This document shows positions 17,514-26,869 of a stretch of 64,000 nt of DNA, piece after piece (within the stretch, counting starts at the first letter, position 1; every line of letters starts with the position of its first letter). Origin of the DNA: Leptolyngbya ohadii IS1. GTDB taxonomy: Bacteria; Cyanobacteriota; Cyanobacteriia; Elainellales; Elainellaceae. The position numbers and the translations under genes were made by a program. The notes below the pieces were generated by a model, which was given only the letters and a program-made list of their open reading frames with translations, was not told the origin of the DNA and made no database searches. Where the stretch lies: the NCBI RefSeq assembly GCF_002215035.1, contig NZ_NKFP01000006.1:2323080-2387079 (forward strand). Direction: 5' to 3'.

Positions 17514-18647
17514 CTAAGGCGATAGGAGCTGCTTCATCCGCTGCTGTGTTAGTTCGATCGCTAAATCGATCGCCGCTCGAAAACTGGTTGCCTGAGCAAT
17601 TCCCTTGCCAGCAATATCAAAGGCAGTGCCGTGATCAGGGGATGTTCGCACAAAAGATAGTCCGATCGTGGTATTGACGGCTCGATCAAATGCCATTAGC
17701 TTCACGGGAATTAAACCCTGGTCGTGGTAGAGGGCAAGATAGCCATCGTGTGCTGTCTCAGATGCCGTCTCAGAATTGATTCCACCAAACCAGGCTTGTC
17801 CTGGACGCACCCACATCGTATCTGGCGGAATCAGTCCATCCAGCGTCGCCTGAGGAAATCGCTCGATCATTTGCTTTAACCAGGGGAAAAGGCGATCCTG
17901 TTCCTCCCTCCCAAGCTGACCCTGTTCGCCGCTGTGAGGATTCAGCCCGGCGATCGCAATTCGGGGATGTTCGATGCCAAAGTCCTGATGCAGACAGTCG
18001 ATTAGCAATTCAAGCTTGCGCGTTAGCAGATCTTCCGTCAGCGCATCGGACACCTGCCCAAGGGGAATATGGGTGGTGGCAAGGAGGGTTCGCAGCGTCC
18101 ATCCGGTGTGGGGCGATCGGGCAACAAACAGCATTCCGTAGCGGCTCACGCCTGCCTTTTCTGCCAGCAGTTCCGTTTGTCCGGGGTAATGGTGTCCGGC
18201 GGCTTTCCAGGCGGATTTGGCGATCGGTGCCGTCACAATGCCGTCAAACTGTCCCGCTAAGGTGAGGTCGATCGCAGTGTTGAGAAAATGAAAGCTGGCT
18301 GCGCCACTTGCAGCATTTTCCTTGCCAAGCTGAATCTGCTCAATCACCGAAGATTCCAGCGGTAAGTCATGTACTTGAAGGCGATCGGGATTTGCCAGCT
18401 TCGTTCCTTCTTTCGTTGCTTCTAGGGAATTTAAGTGCTGGAAGGTTTGATCCAGCAGAACACGATTGCCCACGATCGTCAGGTTACAGGACTCTGCGAG
18501 AGCCGGGTCACTCAACGCCTTCAGCACGACTTCTGTACCAATGCCAGCCGGATCACCCAGGGCGATCGCCAATCGGGGACGAGGAGCTGTACTGCTTGCG
18601 GTGTGCCCCTGTTGATTTCGGTTTTGTTGATTTAACGTTTGCATCAT
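17514..18647 (-). CDS. pdxA: 4-hydroxythreonine-4-phosphate dehydrogenase
   Basis: A 377-residue NAD-dependent enzyme of the DXP-dependent pyridoxal phosphate pathway. Typical motifs are [41 protein letters not shown] (metal-binding His) and [12 protein letters not shown] with [10 protein letters not shown]. It has an unusual Gln/Asn-rich N-terminal leader (residues 1-25). It is divergent from petM, which starts 215 bp away. Confidence 0.95.
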   Translation of the reverse strand: MMQTLNQQNRNQQGHTASSTAPRPRLAIALGDPAGIGTEVVLKALSDPALAESCNLTIVGNRVLLDQTFQHLNSLEATKEGTKLANPDRLQVHDLPLESSVIEQIQLGKENAASGAASFHFLNTAIDLTLAGQFDGIVTAPIAKSAWKAAGHHYPGQTELLAEKAGVSRYGMLFVARSPHTGWTLRTLLATTHIPLGQVSDALTEDLLTRKLELLIDCLHQDFGIEHPRIAIAGLNPHSGEQGQLGREEQDRLFPWLKQMIERFPQATLDGLIPPDTMWVRPGQAWFGGINSETASETAHDGYLALYHDQGLIPVKLMAFDRAVNTTIGLSFVRTSPDHGTAFDIAGKGIAQATSFRAAIDLAIELTQQRMKQLLSP

Positions 18648-18862
18648 CCATCCTTCAGATCACATTCAGATCACGGTCAAACTACCCTAAGATACTGGTA
18701 TAGGGATTTTTACCCACGGTTCTTACCCAAACTTTTCGGTCTGTAGCATTTTGCGATCGTGCAGAAATTGCTCATGCAAGAACTGCTGTTGTGAACTGCG
18801 ACGGTGCAGGAAAAGCAGGGTCAATCTGGTACGCGATTTTTTTAAGCAGGAGATAACCAAGC

Positions 18863-18967
18863 ATGAACGGCGAGATGTTAAACGCAGCACTGCTCTCCTC
18901 CACCCTCATTCTGGTGGGTCTGGGTCTGGGCTTCCTGATGCTGCGGATTCAGGGCGGCGAAGAGTAA
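18863..18967 (+). CDS. petM: Cytochrome b6f complex subunit PetM (subunit VII)
   Basis: A 34-residue single-helix protein (MNGEMLNAALLSSTLILVGL, then GLGFLMLRIQGGEE). The GWGFLLLK(I/V)QGGEE-type ending is diagnostic for PetM, a small subunit at the periphery of the b6f dimer in thylakoids. AGGAGA at 18848-18853 provides a ribosome site. It precedes ycf39, as I recall from other cyanobacteria. Because of its size it is easily missed. Confidence 0.9.
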   Translation: MNGEMLNAALLSSTLILVGLGLGFLMLRIQGGEE

Positions 18968-19432
18968 TTGGTTTCTGGCAATCGGCTTTCGATAATACAT
19001 TTCCCGCAGGGAGTCTCCAGGAAGCGTTGAAGGTTGCCAGTTTCACATTTGATGATCAGTAACGACTTAACCCCAGCCACTTCCCGGTATCACTTCGGTA
19101 TCAATTGAGGATGTGGCTGTCTCTTTAATCCGGCTTTTACAGCCCAACATTTACCCAATATTTACTCAGCATCTACGCGAGTTTTTCCTGTTCTACGCCC
19201 TACACCCTTCAGCCTAACAAGTTTTTGGGGCGGCAGAGCGCAAATTCCCTGGCATCAGTGATTGAGGGGCAGGATCAAGCGATCGCTCCAATCTTGCAAG
19301 ACAGCTCTGCAAAACATCCTTGCAAATCACTATTGCAAAAGCTAATTTCACCAATAATTTTTCTGCCGGGTGGTTGGGGGGTTGATGGATATCGTAAACT
19401 AATAAAGTTAACGATTCGTAACGGAATCCCTC
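18968..19432. other. Intergenic region between petM and ycf39
   Basis: 465 bp without a recognised gene; probably contains the ycf39 promoter. Confidence 0.5.
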
Positions 19433-20434
19433 ATGAGCTTACTCATCGTTGGTGCAACAGGCACTTTAGGAAGACAGGTCACGCGGCGCGCCCTGGATGA
19501 GGGATATCAGGTGCGATGTCTGGTCAGAAGTCCCCGAAAGGCTGCTTTCCTGAAGGAGTGGGGTGCAGAGCTGGTGCGAGGCGATCTGTGCAATCCGGAA
19601 ACCCTGCCCGAAGCCCTGGAGGGCATTACTGCCGTCATCGATGCCGCAACTACCCGTCCTACCGATTCCCTGAGCATCAAGCAGGTCGATTGGGAAGGGA
19701 AGGTGAATTTAATTCAGGCAGCAAAGGCAGCGGGCGTCGAGCATTTCGTCTTCTTCTCGATTCTGGATGCCGAGAAGTTTCCCAACGTGCCGCTGATGGA
19801 AGTTAAGCGCTGTACGGAGCAATATCTGGCGGAGTCGGGCTTAAACTATACAATTCTGAAACCCTGTGGCTTCATGCAGGGCTTGATTGGGCAGTACGCC
19901 ATTCCAATTCTGGAGAATCAGGCAGTTTGGGTCATGGGTGAGAGTTCGCCGATCGCCTACATGGATACCCAGGACATTGCTAAATTTGCGGTGCAGGCGT
20001 TAAAAGTGCCGGAAGCCAGAGGACGTGCCTTCCCGGTAGTGGGACCCAAAGCCTGGGGCGCATACGAAATTATCAAGCTCTGTGAGCGGCTGTCGGGCAA
20101 AGATGCCAGAGTCACCCGGATGCCAAGCGGGATTTTGAAGGCGGTGGAACGGACAGCTCGTTTCTTCCAATGGGGCTGGAATCTTGCCGATCGCCTTGCC
20201 TTTGCGGAAGTCGTGTCTTCGGGTAAGCCGCTGACGGCTTCGATGGAGGAAACCTATGCCGTGTTTGGCATTCCTGCCGGGGAAACTACCACCCTGGAGT
20301 CCTATATGCAGGAATACTTCGGGCGCATTATGAAGAAGCTGAAGGAACTGGAATACGAGCGGGAAAAGGCGAAGGAGAAGGCACGCAAAAAGCGCAGTCC
20401 GTTTAAGTCCTCCGCAAGCAATCCGAATAAATAG
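19433..20434 (+). CDS. ycf39: Ycf39/HCF244-type NAD(P)-binding protein, PSII assembly
   Basis: A 333-residue atypical short-chain dehydrogenase of the NmrA type. The nucleotide loop is VGATGTLGRQV (residues 5-15), and the body follows plastid Ycf39 (CLVRSPRKAAFLKEWGAELV; FFSILDAEKFPNVPLMEVK; ILKPCGFMQGLIGQYA). The tail is Lys/Arg-rich. Ycf39 works with Hlip proteins to deliver chlorophyll to newly made D1 during photosystem II assembly. It lacks the Tyr-x3-Lys of active dehydrogenases, in line with a binding role. Confidence 0.9.
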   Translation: MSLLIVGATGTLGRQVTRRALDEGYQVRCLVRSPRKAAFLKEWGAELVRGDLCNPETLPEALEGITAVIDAATTRPTDSLSIKQVDWEGKVNLIQAAKAAGVEHFVFFSILDAEKFPNVPLMEVKRCTEQYLAESGLNYTILKPCGFMQGLIGQYAIPILENQAVWVMGESSPIAYMDTQDIAKFAVQALKVPEARGRAFPVVGPKAWGAYEIIKLCERLSGKDARVTRMPSGILKAVERTARFFQWGWNLADRLAFAEVVSSGKPLTASMEETYAVFGIPAGETTTLESYMQEYFGRIMKKLKELEYEREKAKEKARKKRSPFKSSASNPNK

Positions 20435-20548
20435 TCCGTACCAGCAATCTGTATTGGCAATTCGTATCGGTCGGGCGATTGCGTCGCTCAGGCAAAGCTT
20501 CCCTCGTACAAGGAACGTCTTTAGCCTGGGCGATTCTACTATCCACTG

Positions 20549-20583
20549 CCTCTACGCTACATCCAGGCTGAGCCTGGACACCA
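20549..20583 (+). repeat. Dispersed hairpin repeat, copy C (fragment)
   Basis: Only the CATCCAGGCTGAGCCTGGAC end of the repeat is present. Confidence 0.75.
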
Positions 20584-20618
20584 AATTTTTAGATTTTCAG
20601 GAGGATTTTCGGAAACCG

Positions 20619-21290
20619 CTAAAATTCGATTCCCGGCTGTGCTTTTACGCCCTGCTCGCGGAAGGGATGTTTCACCAGCGTCATTTCCGTCACCAGATCC
20701 GCCCGATCGATTAATGCCTGCGGTGCGCTGCGTCCGGTCAAAATCACATGGGAGTCTTCCGGTTTGCGATCGAGTCCTTGCAGCACTTCTTCTACGGTGA
20801 GAAAGCCCATCTTCAGCGCAATGTTGATTTCGTCGAGGAGAACCAGCCGAAATTCAGGGTTACTGATGTAGGAAAGTGCCTTTTCCCAGGCGGCTTTGGC
20901 GGCTTGGGTGTCGCGCTCACGATCCTGCGTTTCCCAGGTGAAGCCTTCCCCCATAGCATGAAACTCTAGCTGTTGGGGCCACAGGCTGAAGATCTGTTTT
21001 TCCGCAGGCTCCCAGGCTCCCTTAATAAACTGAACGATCGCCACCCGATAGCCATGCCCCAGCGATCGAAGCACCATTCCCAGGGCAGCGGTGGTTTTGC
21101 CCTTGCCATTGCCCGTATGGACGATGACGAGTCCCTTCTCGACCGTCCGCTCTGCTAAACGCTGCTGCTGCACCTCCTTACGCCGCTGCATTTTGCGCTG
21201 GTACTGCTCAGTGGTGAGTTGAGGGGCGATCGCTGCTTCGTTGAGCTGTACGGCTTCTAGATCGGAAGCATGGGTTGTCTCTGAGGTCAT
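20619..21290 (-). CDS. cobO: Corrinoid adenosyltransferase
   Basis: A 223-residue CobO/BtuR-type enzyme that transfers adenosyl from ATP to cob(I)yrinate or cobinamide. The P-loop is HTGNGKGKTTAALG, followed by VAIVQFIKGAWEPAEK and the DEIN motif (VLLDEINIALKMGF). The start at 21290 (MTSETTHASDLEAVQ) was chosen because the 63 codons upstream have no family similarity. Cobalamin or pseudocobalamin synthesis is implied. No cobalamin riboswitch was seen upstream. Confidence 0.9.
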   Translation of the reverse strand: MTSETTHASDLEAVQLNEAAIAPQLTTEQYQRKMQRRKEVQQQRLAERTVEKGLVIVHTGNGKGKTTAALGMVLRSLGHGYRVAIVQFIKGAWEPAEKQIFSLWPQQLEFHAMGEGFTWETQDRERDTQAAKAAWEKALSYISNPEFRLVLLDEINIALKMGFLTVEEVLQGLDRKPEDSHVILTGRSAPQALIDRADLVTEMTLVKHPFREQGVKAQPGIEF

Positions 21291-21816
21291 GGAGAATACG
21301 CTCTCAATCAGGTTATGGGCTAATCTTGACAGATTTTTGTCTATGCCTCTGGAGAAATCCCCAAAAGCGCTGTTGGCAGTTCGATACGCAGCCCTCGTAT
21401 CTACTGCGATCGACAAGGTAGGACTTCCAGGATAGAGCTTCCAGGACAGGACTTCCACAGGCGGAAGGGGAAATTCCACTGAGATTTTGCTTAGGAGGCA
21501 CTGAAAACTGGATTTAGAAGCTGGAGCTAGACGTTTAATCCGACGGTTGGCATCCCAGGAAGAGAGGCATAATGAGGATAAATCCTGGCGGATAAGCCCG
21601 TTTTCTGCTGGGATTCTGTCAGCAGATATCCGTAGAATTACGGTAAGCCCTCCAAAATAATAAAGGTTCTATGAAGGTTTAGACTTCGGTTATGCAATAT
21701 TGCTGAATCTATCCTGAATTTGAATAGAACGTTCAGTGAAAGTACTGGATTTTCTAAGGACTAGGCAGATATACTAGCCGTGCTTGGGTGAATCTACACG
21801 GTTACTTGTTAAGACT
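21291..21816. other. Divergent intergenic region
   Basis: Between cobO (minus) and a small secreted protein gene (plus); must hold both promoters. No further structure was recognised. Confidence 0.5.
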
Positions 21817-22101
21817 ATGAAAACGCTGACTAAAGTGGTTGTGCTTGCGATCGGAGTGAATGTCCTGCCCAGCGTAGGTCTGGCTCTCCCTGCTTTTGCG
21901 GCATCTTCTCCAAATCCGATGCTGCGGGAATTTGCCGACTCTCCGTTCGCCTTACAGGTCACTGCGTCAATGGGCGATAGTAATCCTGGGGTATCGGGGC
22001 AGCCTCACGAAGCTTCTACAAAACTTAGCCAGTACAGCGAAAATCCAACCATTCCAGGGGACGGTACGCCCGGACGGACTCAGGGTTCTAGCACTCGCTG
22101 A
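21817..22101 (+). CDS. Small secreted protein of unknown function
   Basis: A 94-residue protein with a signal peptide (MKTLTKVVVLAIGV...LALPAFA, cleavage near residue 29). The mature part ends SENPTIPGDGTPGRTQGSSTR, a GDGTP-x-RTQG-type tail seen in many small cyanobacterial secreted proteins. No function is known. The ATG at 21817 is preferred to 21784 because it places the Lys-containing n-region directly before the hydrophobic core. Confidence 0.65.
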   Translation: MKTLTKVVVLAIGVNVLPSVGLALPAFAASSPNPMLREFADSPFALQVTASMGDSNPGVSGQPHEASTKLSQYSENPTIPGDGTPGRTQGSSTR

Positions 22102-22182
22102 TCGTTCGGCTCCTGTTCGTCTATCTCCTGCCAGTAAATTTGACTGCTGCAAATAGATTTGACCGCTAAAGTGTGAAATGCA

Positions 22183-23910
22183 TCAGGCGATCGGTTTGGA
22201 GGGTCGCCATTCGTTTTCTTTAACCAATGTATGCACTCGCCAGCTCTCCTGGGTTTCAGGGTAGTCTGTGCGGTAGTGTCCACCCCGGCTTTCCATCCGA
22301 AAGGCAGCACTTCTAAGAATCAGGTCGGCAATTTTGAGGAGATTCCGGATTTCTCCCCAGAGGCGAATTGCTGATGCAAAATCTGCGGATACGGTGTTTA
22401 CGGATGCAGAGCACTTATCTTGTCCTGGAAGTCCGATCTCGCCAACGGGCAGGTTGCTCAGCCACTTGCCGAATTTCTGACTGAGTTCTAACTGGTCGAA
22501 TTCCTGCTGCCAGATCCTGACCTGATCGATCGCCTGCTGAAGACCGCTCGCCTCCCGGCAAATGCCCGCACTCTGCCAGACTAATCGCGGGATCTGGCTG
22601 CGAAGCCTCTGCAAATCGTCCATTTCTGTCATCCGTAGCGGTGAGGTGCCAAACACCAGATTGAATTCAATCGGCTCCGGTTCGATCGTCGGAGTTGTGC
22701 CTGCTGTGATCGGCGAAAGTTCCAGCTTGGAGAACTGTGCGCCAAACACGAGGCATTCTAGCAGTGAATTGCTGGCTAAACGGTTTGCCCCATGAACACC
22801 CGTACTGGCGGTTTCCCCGACGGCATACAGTCCAGCGATCGTCGTGCGATTCAAAGTATCCGCCGTAATGCCACCCATCCAGTAATGGGCTGCTGGAGCT
22901 ACGGGAATCGGCTGCTGAAAGACATCAATGCCCCAATGCTGACAAACCCGAATGATATTGGGAAAGCGGTGCCGGATCGTTTCTGGTGGAATCGGGCGCA
23001 GATCCAGCCAGACATGAGCAAGCGCCGGGTCTGTCGCCGTCTTTTGCAGATGGCTAAAAATTGCTCGACTGACCACATCTCGCGGAGCTAGTTCGCCGGA
23101 CGGATGGTAGTCAAACGCAAATCGATGTCCCGTTTCATCGACCAGGTGTGCCCCTTCGCCCCGCACGGCTTCACTAATCAGAAATCGGGGTGCGCCCGGA
23201 TAGGTGAGCGCAGTGGGGTGAAACTGGACAAACTCCAGATCGCGCAGTTCTGCGCCTGCCCGCCATGCCATTGCCACCCCATCGCCCGTACTGACAGCCG
23301 GATTGGTGGTTTGGGCAAAGACCTGTCCGCCGCCGCCCGTCGCCAGCACCACTGCCCCTGCCCGCAGCCAGTACAGCACGTTTTGATACAGCAAACTGAC
23401 ACCGCAGCACTGACGGTTTTCCAGCCACAGATCCAGGACAAACGCCTGTGCTAAAACCTGAATATTCGATCGACTCAACACCTGCTCAGTCAGGGTATTG
23501 ACCAAGGCTCTACCCGTGGTATCCGCTGCGTGCAGTACACGCCTGTGGGAATGGGCTGCCTCCAGGGTCAGGGCAAGCTGGCTGCCTTTGCGATCGAACT
23601 GGACTCCCATTTCGACTAGCGATTGAATACAGTCTGCTGCCTGGGTTGCCAGAAGTTGAACTGCCTCTGAGTCACAGAGTCCTGCGCCTGCCTTGAGGGT
23701 ATCTTCGATGTGGAATTTAGGGGAGTCCTGAGGATCGATCGCAGCGGCAATTCCGCCCTGCGCCCAGTCGCTCGCAGAGAGGGAGAGGGTTTCCTTGGTG
23801 ATTAAGCCAACGCGATAGTGGGAGGGAACGCGGAGTGCTGCAAACAATCCCGCTGCACCTCCGCCAATGATTAGAACGTCAAATGAACTCGGAAGCTTGG
23901 AATAGGACAC
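22183..23910 (-). CDS. nadB: L-aspartate oxidase
   Basis: A 575-residue flavoprotein that oxidises L-aspartate to iminoaspartate, the first step of de novo NAD synthesis. The FAD loop is DVLIIGGGAAGLFAAL at the N-terminus; LSASDWAQGGIAAAI and the active-site segment LVDETGHRFAFDYHPSGELAPRDVVSRAI are typical, as is GLYAVGETASTGVHGANRLASNSLLE. The C-terminal helical domain is present. Length is normal. It is followed by 81 bp to the convergent secreted-protein gene. Confidence 0.95.
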   Translation of the reverse strand: MSYSKLPSSFDVLIIGGGAAGLFAALRVPSHYRVGLITKETLSLSASDWAQGGIAAAIDPQDSPKFHIEDTLKAGAGLCDSEAVQLLATQAADCIQSLVEMGVQFDRKGSQLALTLEAAHSHRRVLHAADTTGRALVNTLTEQVLSRSNIQVLAQAFVLDLWLENRQCCGVSLLYQNVLYWLRAGAVVLATGGGGQVFAQTTNPAVSTGDGVAMAWRAGAELRDLEFVQFHPTALTYPGAPRFLISEAVRGEGAHLVDETGHRFAFDYHPSGELAPRDVVSRAIFSHLQKTATDPALAHVWLDLRPIPPETIRHRFPNIIRVCQHWGIDVFQQPIPVAPAAHYWMGGITADTLNRTTIAGLYAVGETASTGVHGANRLASNSLLECLVFGAQFSKLELSPITAGTTPTIEPEPIEFNLVFGTSPLRMTEMDDLQRLRSQIPRLVWQSAGICREASGLQQAIDQVRIWQQEFDQLELSQKFGKWLSNLPVGEIGLPGQDKCSASVNTVSADFASAIRLWGEIRNLLKIADLILRSAAFRMESRGGHYRTDYPETQESWRVHTLVKENEWRPSKPIA

Positions 23911-24319
23911 AAATGGTTAGCGGCGATAATGAGCAGCGATGACGAGTAGCAATAACCAGCAGCTATCAGCAGCAGTGAATGGGTCGTAAAACGATCGATG
24001 AGTTCAATCCTGGGTTGCAGCAACACCCGTTGTTCTATTGTAAGTATTCCACTGTAAAAGTTTTATCATCTGTTCCGGTGTGCCGGGCTGGTGAAACGCT
24101 AGCCGCAACAAAAAATGCTCCCTGAATCCGGAGAATGGGCTGTGATGCAAAACCGTTCCTATTTTGGAATTGGTTCACAGCAGAATCCTTGGATTTAAGA
24201 AGCATTTGGCTCGTTGATGGATCGATGACTTAGCGATGAGTCATTCAAACCCAGTCATCACTCACACAATCATCCGTCGATGATTCGTTCACCGGGATAG
24301 ATACACCGGATCGATATCC
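23911..24319. other. Intergenic region
   Basis: Upstream of nadB and downstream of psbU. It contains short GATGA-rich degenerate repeats near 24220-24290. No gene was recognised. Confidence 0.5.
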
Positions 24320-24760
24320 CTAGCGGTAAATTCCGTTGTTGAATCGATCGCCACCTTCGACAAAGGTATCTTCGGGCGGAGAGACGGTGAAATTGCTGAG
24401 GTTGTCGCGCAGGATTTCTTTTTGCTGCTCGGTCAACCCTGGCATATCCAGCACGTCTTCTATATTCTCAAATGGCGCATTCTGCACAATCTTGCGTGCC
24501 AGCGTCGGGTATAGCCCGCGATACTGGAGAAATGCCCGCACGTTTGTATTGTTCAGATCAATCTTTTTGCCAAACTCGGTGGCAAGCTTATCATCTGCGC
24601 GGTTTCGGACGGATGCTTCGGCAAGCAGAGGAGCCATTCCATTTCCGGATGCGCTCCAGAGCAAGCTATTAGCGTTCATTGCGGCAGCCTGATCCGAAAA
24701 GCCCAACAGCGTTCCCAGAAACAGCCCAACCGCCAACACGACTCCCACAAATCGTTTCAT
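24320..24760 (-). CDS. psbU: Photosystem II 12 kDa extrinsic protein PsbU
   Basis: A 146-residue precursor. The signal peptide ([20 protein letters not shown]...AAA) targets the thylakoid lumen. The mature domain has the helix-hairpin-helix pattern [21 protein letters not shown] and [22 protein letters not shown] of PsbU, which stabilises the oxygen-evolving Mn cluster. The ATG at 24760 follows a GGAGGGAG ribosome site and begins the signal peptide; 30 upstream codons are not part of the protein. Confidence 0.95.
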   Translation of the reverse strand: MKRFVGVVLAVGLFLGTLLGFSDQAAAMNANSLLWSASGNGMAPLLAEASVRNRADDKLATEFGKKIDLNNTNVRAFLQYRGLYPTLARKIVQNAPFENIEDVLDMPGLTEQQKEILRDNLSNFTVSPPEDTFVEGGDRFNNGIYR

Positions 24761-24864
24761 TCGGACGCTCCCTCCCAATCTCAACCTATTAAACGTCATA
24801 TACAAGCTATACAAGATACTTAGGTCACAGCTTTTCTTAGAGCCTATCATTAATTAGAAGCCTT

Positions 24865-25089
24865 TTATTCTCTATCCTGGCGGGCAAGTTTGACGAGGAA
24901 GGTTCTGCCCCGCAATGTCACCCGATCGCCTGCGCTAAGCTTGCGTCCCCTGCGGGTTTCTACCGCTTCATTGACCTGCACTTCACCGCTCTGGATCAGG
25001 TATTTTGCTTCGCCGCCCGTTTCAACCATGCCAATGAGTTTGAGGAACTGGTCGAGTTTGATGGTTTCGTCGGTCATTTCGTCGGTCAT
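24865..25089 (-). CDS. S4-domain RNA-binding protein
   Basis: A 74-residue protein, essentially one S4 domain: IKLDQFLKLIGMVETGGEAK, then SGEVQVNEAVETRRGRKLSAGD and VTLRGRTF. It resembles YbcJ/YlmH-like minimal S4 proteins that bind structured RNA or ribosomes. The N-terminus contains a duplicated MTDEMTDE; a start at the second Met is equally possible. It sits upstream of psbU on the same strand (104 bp), with no obvious functional link. Confidence 0.85.
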   Translation of the reverse strand: MTDEMTDETIKLDQFLKLIGMVETGGEAKYLIQSGEVQVNEAVETRRGRKLSAGDRVTLRGRTFLVKLARQDRE

Positions 25090-25588
25090 CGCGTCGGTTA
25101 TGAGGGGTTGTCTTGGACAGGAACAGAGCTATTTTAGCGAACCGGGCAGCGCCGCTTTCCGCCCTTAAGACAAAACGACAAAGGACGGCAGATTAAGGAT
25201 ACTCCGCGATATTCCGCAGAGGTAGGCGATCGTCCTGGATAGGGTGACTAATTTGACAAGCAGATATCCGTATTATCCGTCTCCTGTTGGATGGGACACT
25301 TCATACGAATTTCATTTTGATCTACAGATTCTGAGAACTTCCCTGAAAGATACTTACGTGGTTTCAGCGATCGGGATAGATTAATTCTCAACAACGAAGA
25401 GTGCTTTAGGTTTAAGTGTGATTTTGTGAGGCAGTGTTTTTGCCTTTTCGTCTGCTTTTACCTGGGCAGCAGCATTTCTGAGACAGCTTGCTTATTTTGC
25501 CTTTTTCTATCGGGCGGCATTGTCATCCGTAGAGTTTGCAATTTAGGCGCGGTTGAACATTTAACCCCCATTCCCCTGGAATAGCGCA
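25090..25588. other. Divergent intergenic region
   Basis: 499 bp between the S4 gene (minus) and the aminotransferase gene (plus). No recognised element. Confidence 0.5.
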
Positions 25589-26869
25589 ATGCCTCATCTT
25601 CCGCCGCAGCAGGTCCTTTGGAATCTCCTCATGTTTCAGTCACCCTCGCAGCAAATTGTAGAAGGGGTTGCAGGGTCTAGCCTTCTACCTACCTCTCCCC
25701 TGCTTCCAACGCAGCCCGTCGCCCAGTCCAAAATTCCTTTTAACCAGCCCTACATAACCGGACGGGAACTGGAGTATATGCAGGCGGCGATCGAAAACGG
25801 CAAGCTCTGCGGCGATGGGATGTTTAGCAAGCGATGTCAGGAATGGCTGGTGCAGCAGCTTCAGTGCCGGAGTGCCCTACTGACCCACTCCTGTACGGCA
25901 GCGCTAGAGATGGCAGCAATTCTGGCGGATGTGCAGCCGGGGGACGAGGTGATTATGCCCTCCTTCACGTTTGTTTCCACGGCAAATGCCTTTGTGCTGC
26001 GCGGCGCGGTGCCCGTGTTTGTGGATGTTCGCTCCGATACGCTGAATTTAGACGAACGGCTGGTGGAGGCGGCAATTACAGACCGTACTAAGGCGATCGT
26101 TCCGGTTCACTATGCTGGGGTGGGGTGCGACATGGACACCCTGCGATCGATCGCAGATGAACATCAGCTCTGCCTGATCGAGGATGCGGCTCAGGGTATT
26201 CTTTCGGAATACAAGGGCAAACCCCTGGGCAGTTGGGGACACCTTGCGGCACTCAGCTTCCACGAAACCAAGAATATTATTTCCGGCGAGGGGGGCGCAC
26301 TCCTGATTAACGATCCGGCAATGATAGAGCGGGCAGAAATTATCCGCGAGAAGGGGACCAACCGCAGCCAATTCCTGCGCGGCGAGGTCGATAAGTATAC
26401 CTGGGTCGATGTGGGGTCTTCCTTCCTGCCCAGCGATATCCTGGCAGCGTTTCTTTTCGCTCAGCTTGAGCAGTCGCGATCGATTCTGGATCAACGGCTA
26501 GCGGTCTGGAACTGCTACCACACCGGACTGGAAAATCTAGAACTCTCTGGGCAAGCACGTCGTCCCATCATTCCGTCCGATTGCAAGCACAATGGTCATA
26601 TTTACCATCTGCTGGTGCAGCATCCGGAAACCCAGATGGCGCTGATTGAACACCTGAAGGCAAACGGAATCCAGGCAACCTTCCACTATGTACCGCTGCA
26701 CAGTTCGCCTGCCGGACAGAAGTACGGTCGTTCCTCTGGCTCTCTTGCCGTCACAGAACAGATTAGCGATCGGCTGGTGCGTTTACCGCTGAGTGCGGGG
26801 ATGACGTTGGCGGATGCAGAACGGGTTGTGGCGATCGTGCAGCAGTTTTTTCAGGTCAGAAGCGTTTAG
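25589..26869 (+). CDS. wecE: dTDP-4-amino-4,6-dideoxy-sugar transaminase (WecE/RffA-like)
   Basis: A 426-residue DegT/DnrJ/EryC1/StrS aminotransferase. The PLP lysine is in SFHETKNIISGEGGAL, and IEDAAQGI carries the conserved Asp. The pattern PFNQPYITGRELEYM...GKLCGDG fits the WecE/RffA branch, which makes TDP-4-amino-4,6-dideoxygalactose for surface polysaccharide. The first 48 residues are Ser/Pro/Gln-rich and outside the family, so a later start (such as Met15) is possible. It ends tail-to-tail, overlapping the next gene by 4 bp. Confidence 0.85.
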   Translation: MPHLPPQQVLWNLLMFQSPSQQIVEGVAGSSLLPTSPLLPTQPVAQSKIPFNQPYITGRELEYMQAAIENGKLCGDGMFSKRCQEWLVQQLQCRSALLTHSCTAALEMAAILADVQPGDEVIMPSFTFVSTANAFVLRGAVPVFVDVRSDTLNLDERLVEAAITDRTKAIVPVHYAGVGCDMDTLRSIADEHQLCLIEDAAQGILSEYKGKPLGSWGHLAALSFHETKNIISGEGGALLINDPAMIERAEIIREKGTNRSQFLRGEVDKYTWVDVGSSFLPSDILAAFLFAQLEQSRSILDQRLAVWNCYHTGLENLELSGQARRPIIPSDCKHNGHIYHLLVQHPETQMALIEHLKANGIQATFHYVPLHSSPAGQKYGRSSGSLAVTEQISDRLVRLPLSAGMTLADAERVVAIVQQFFQVRSV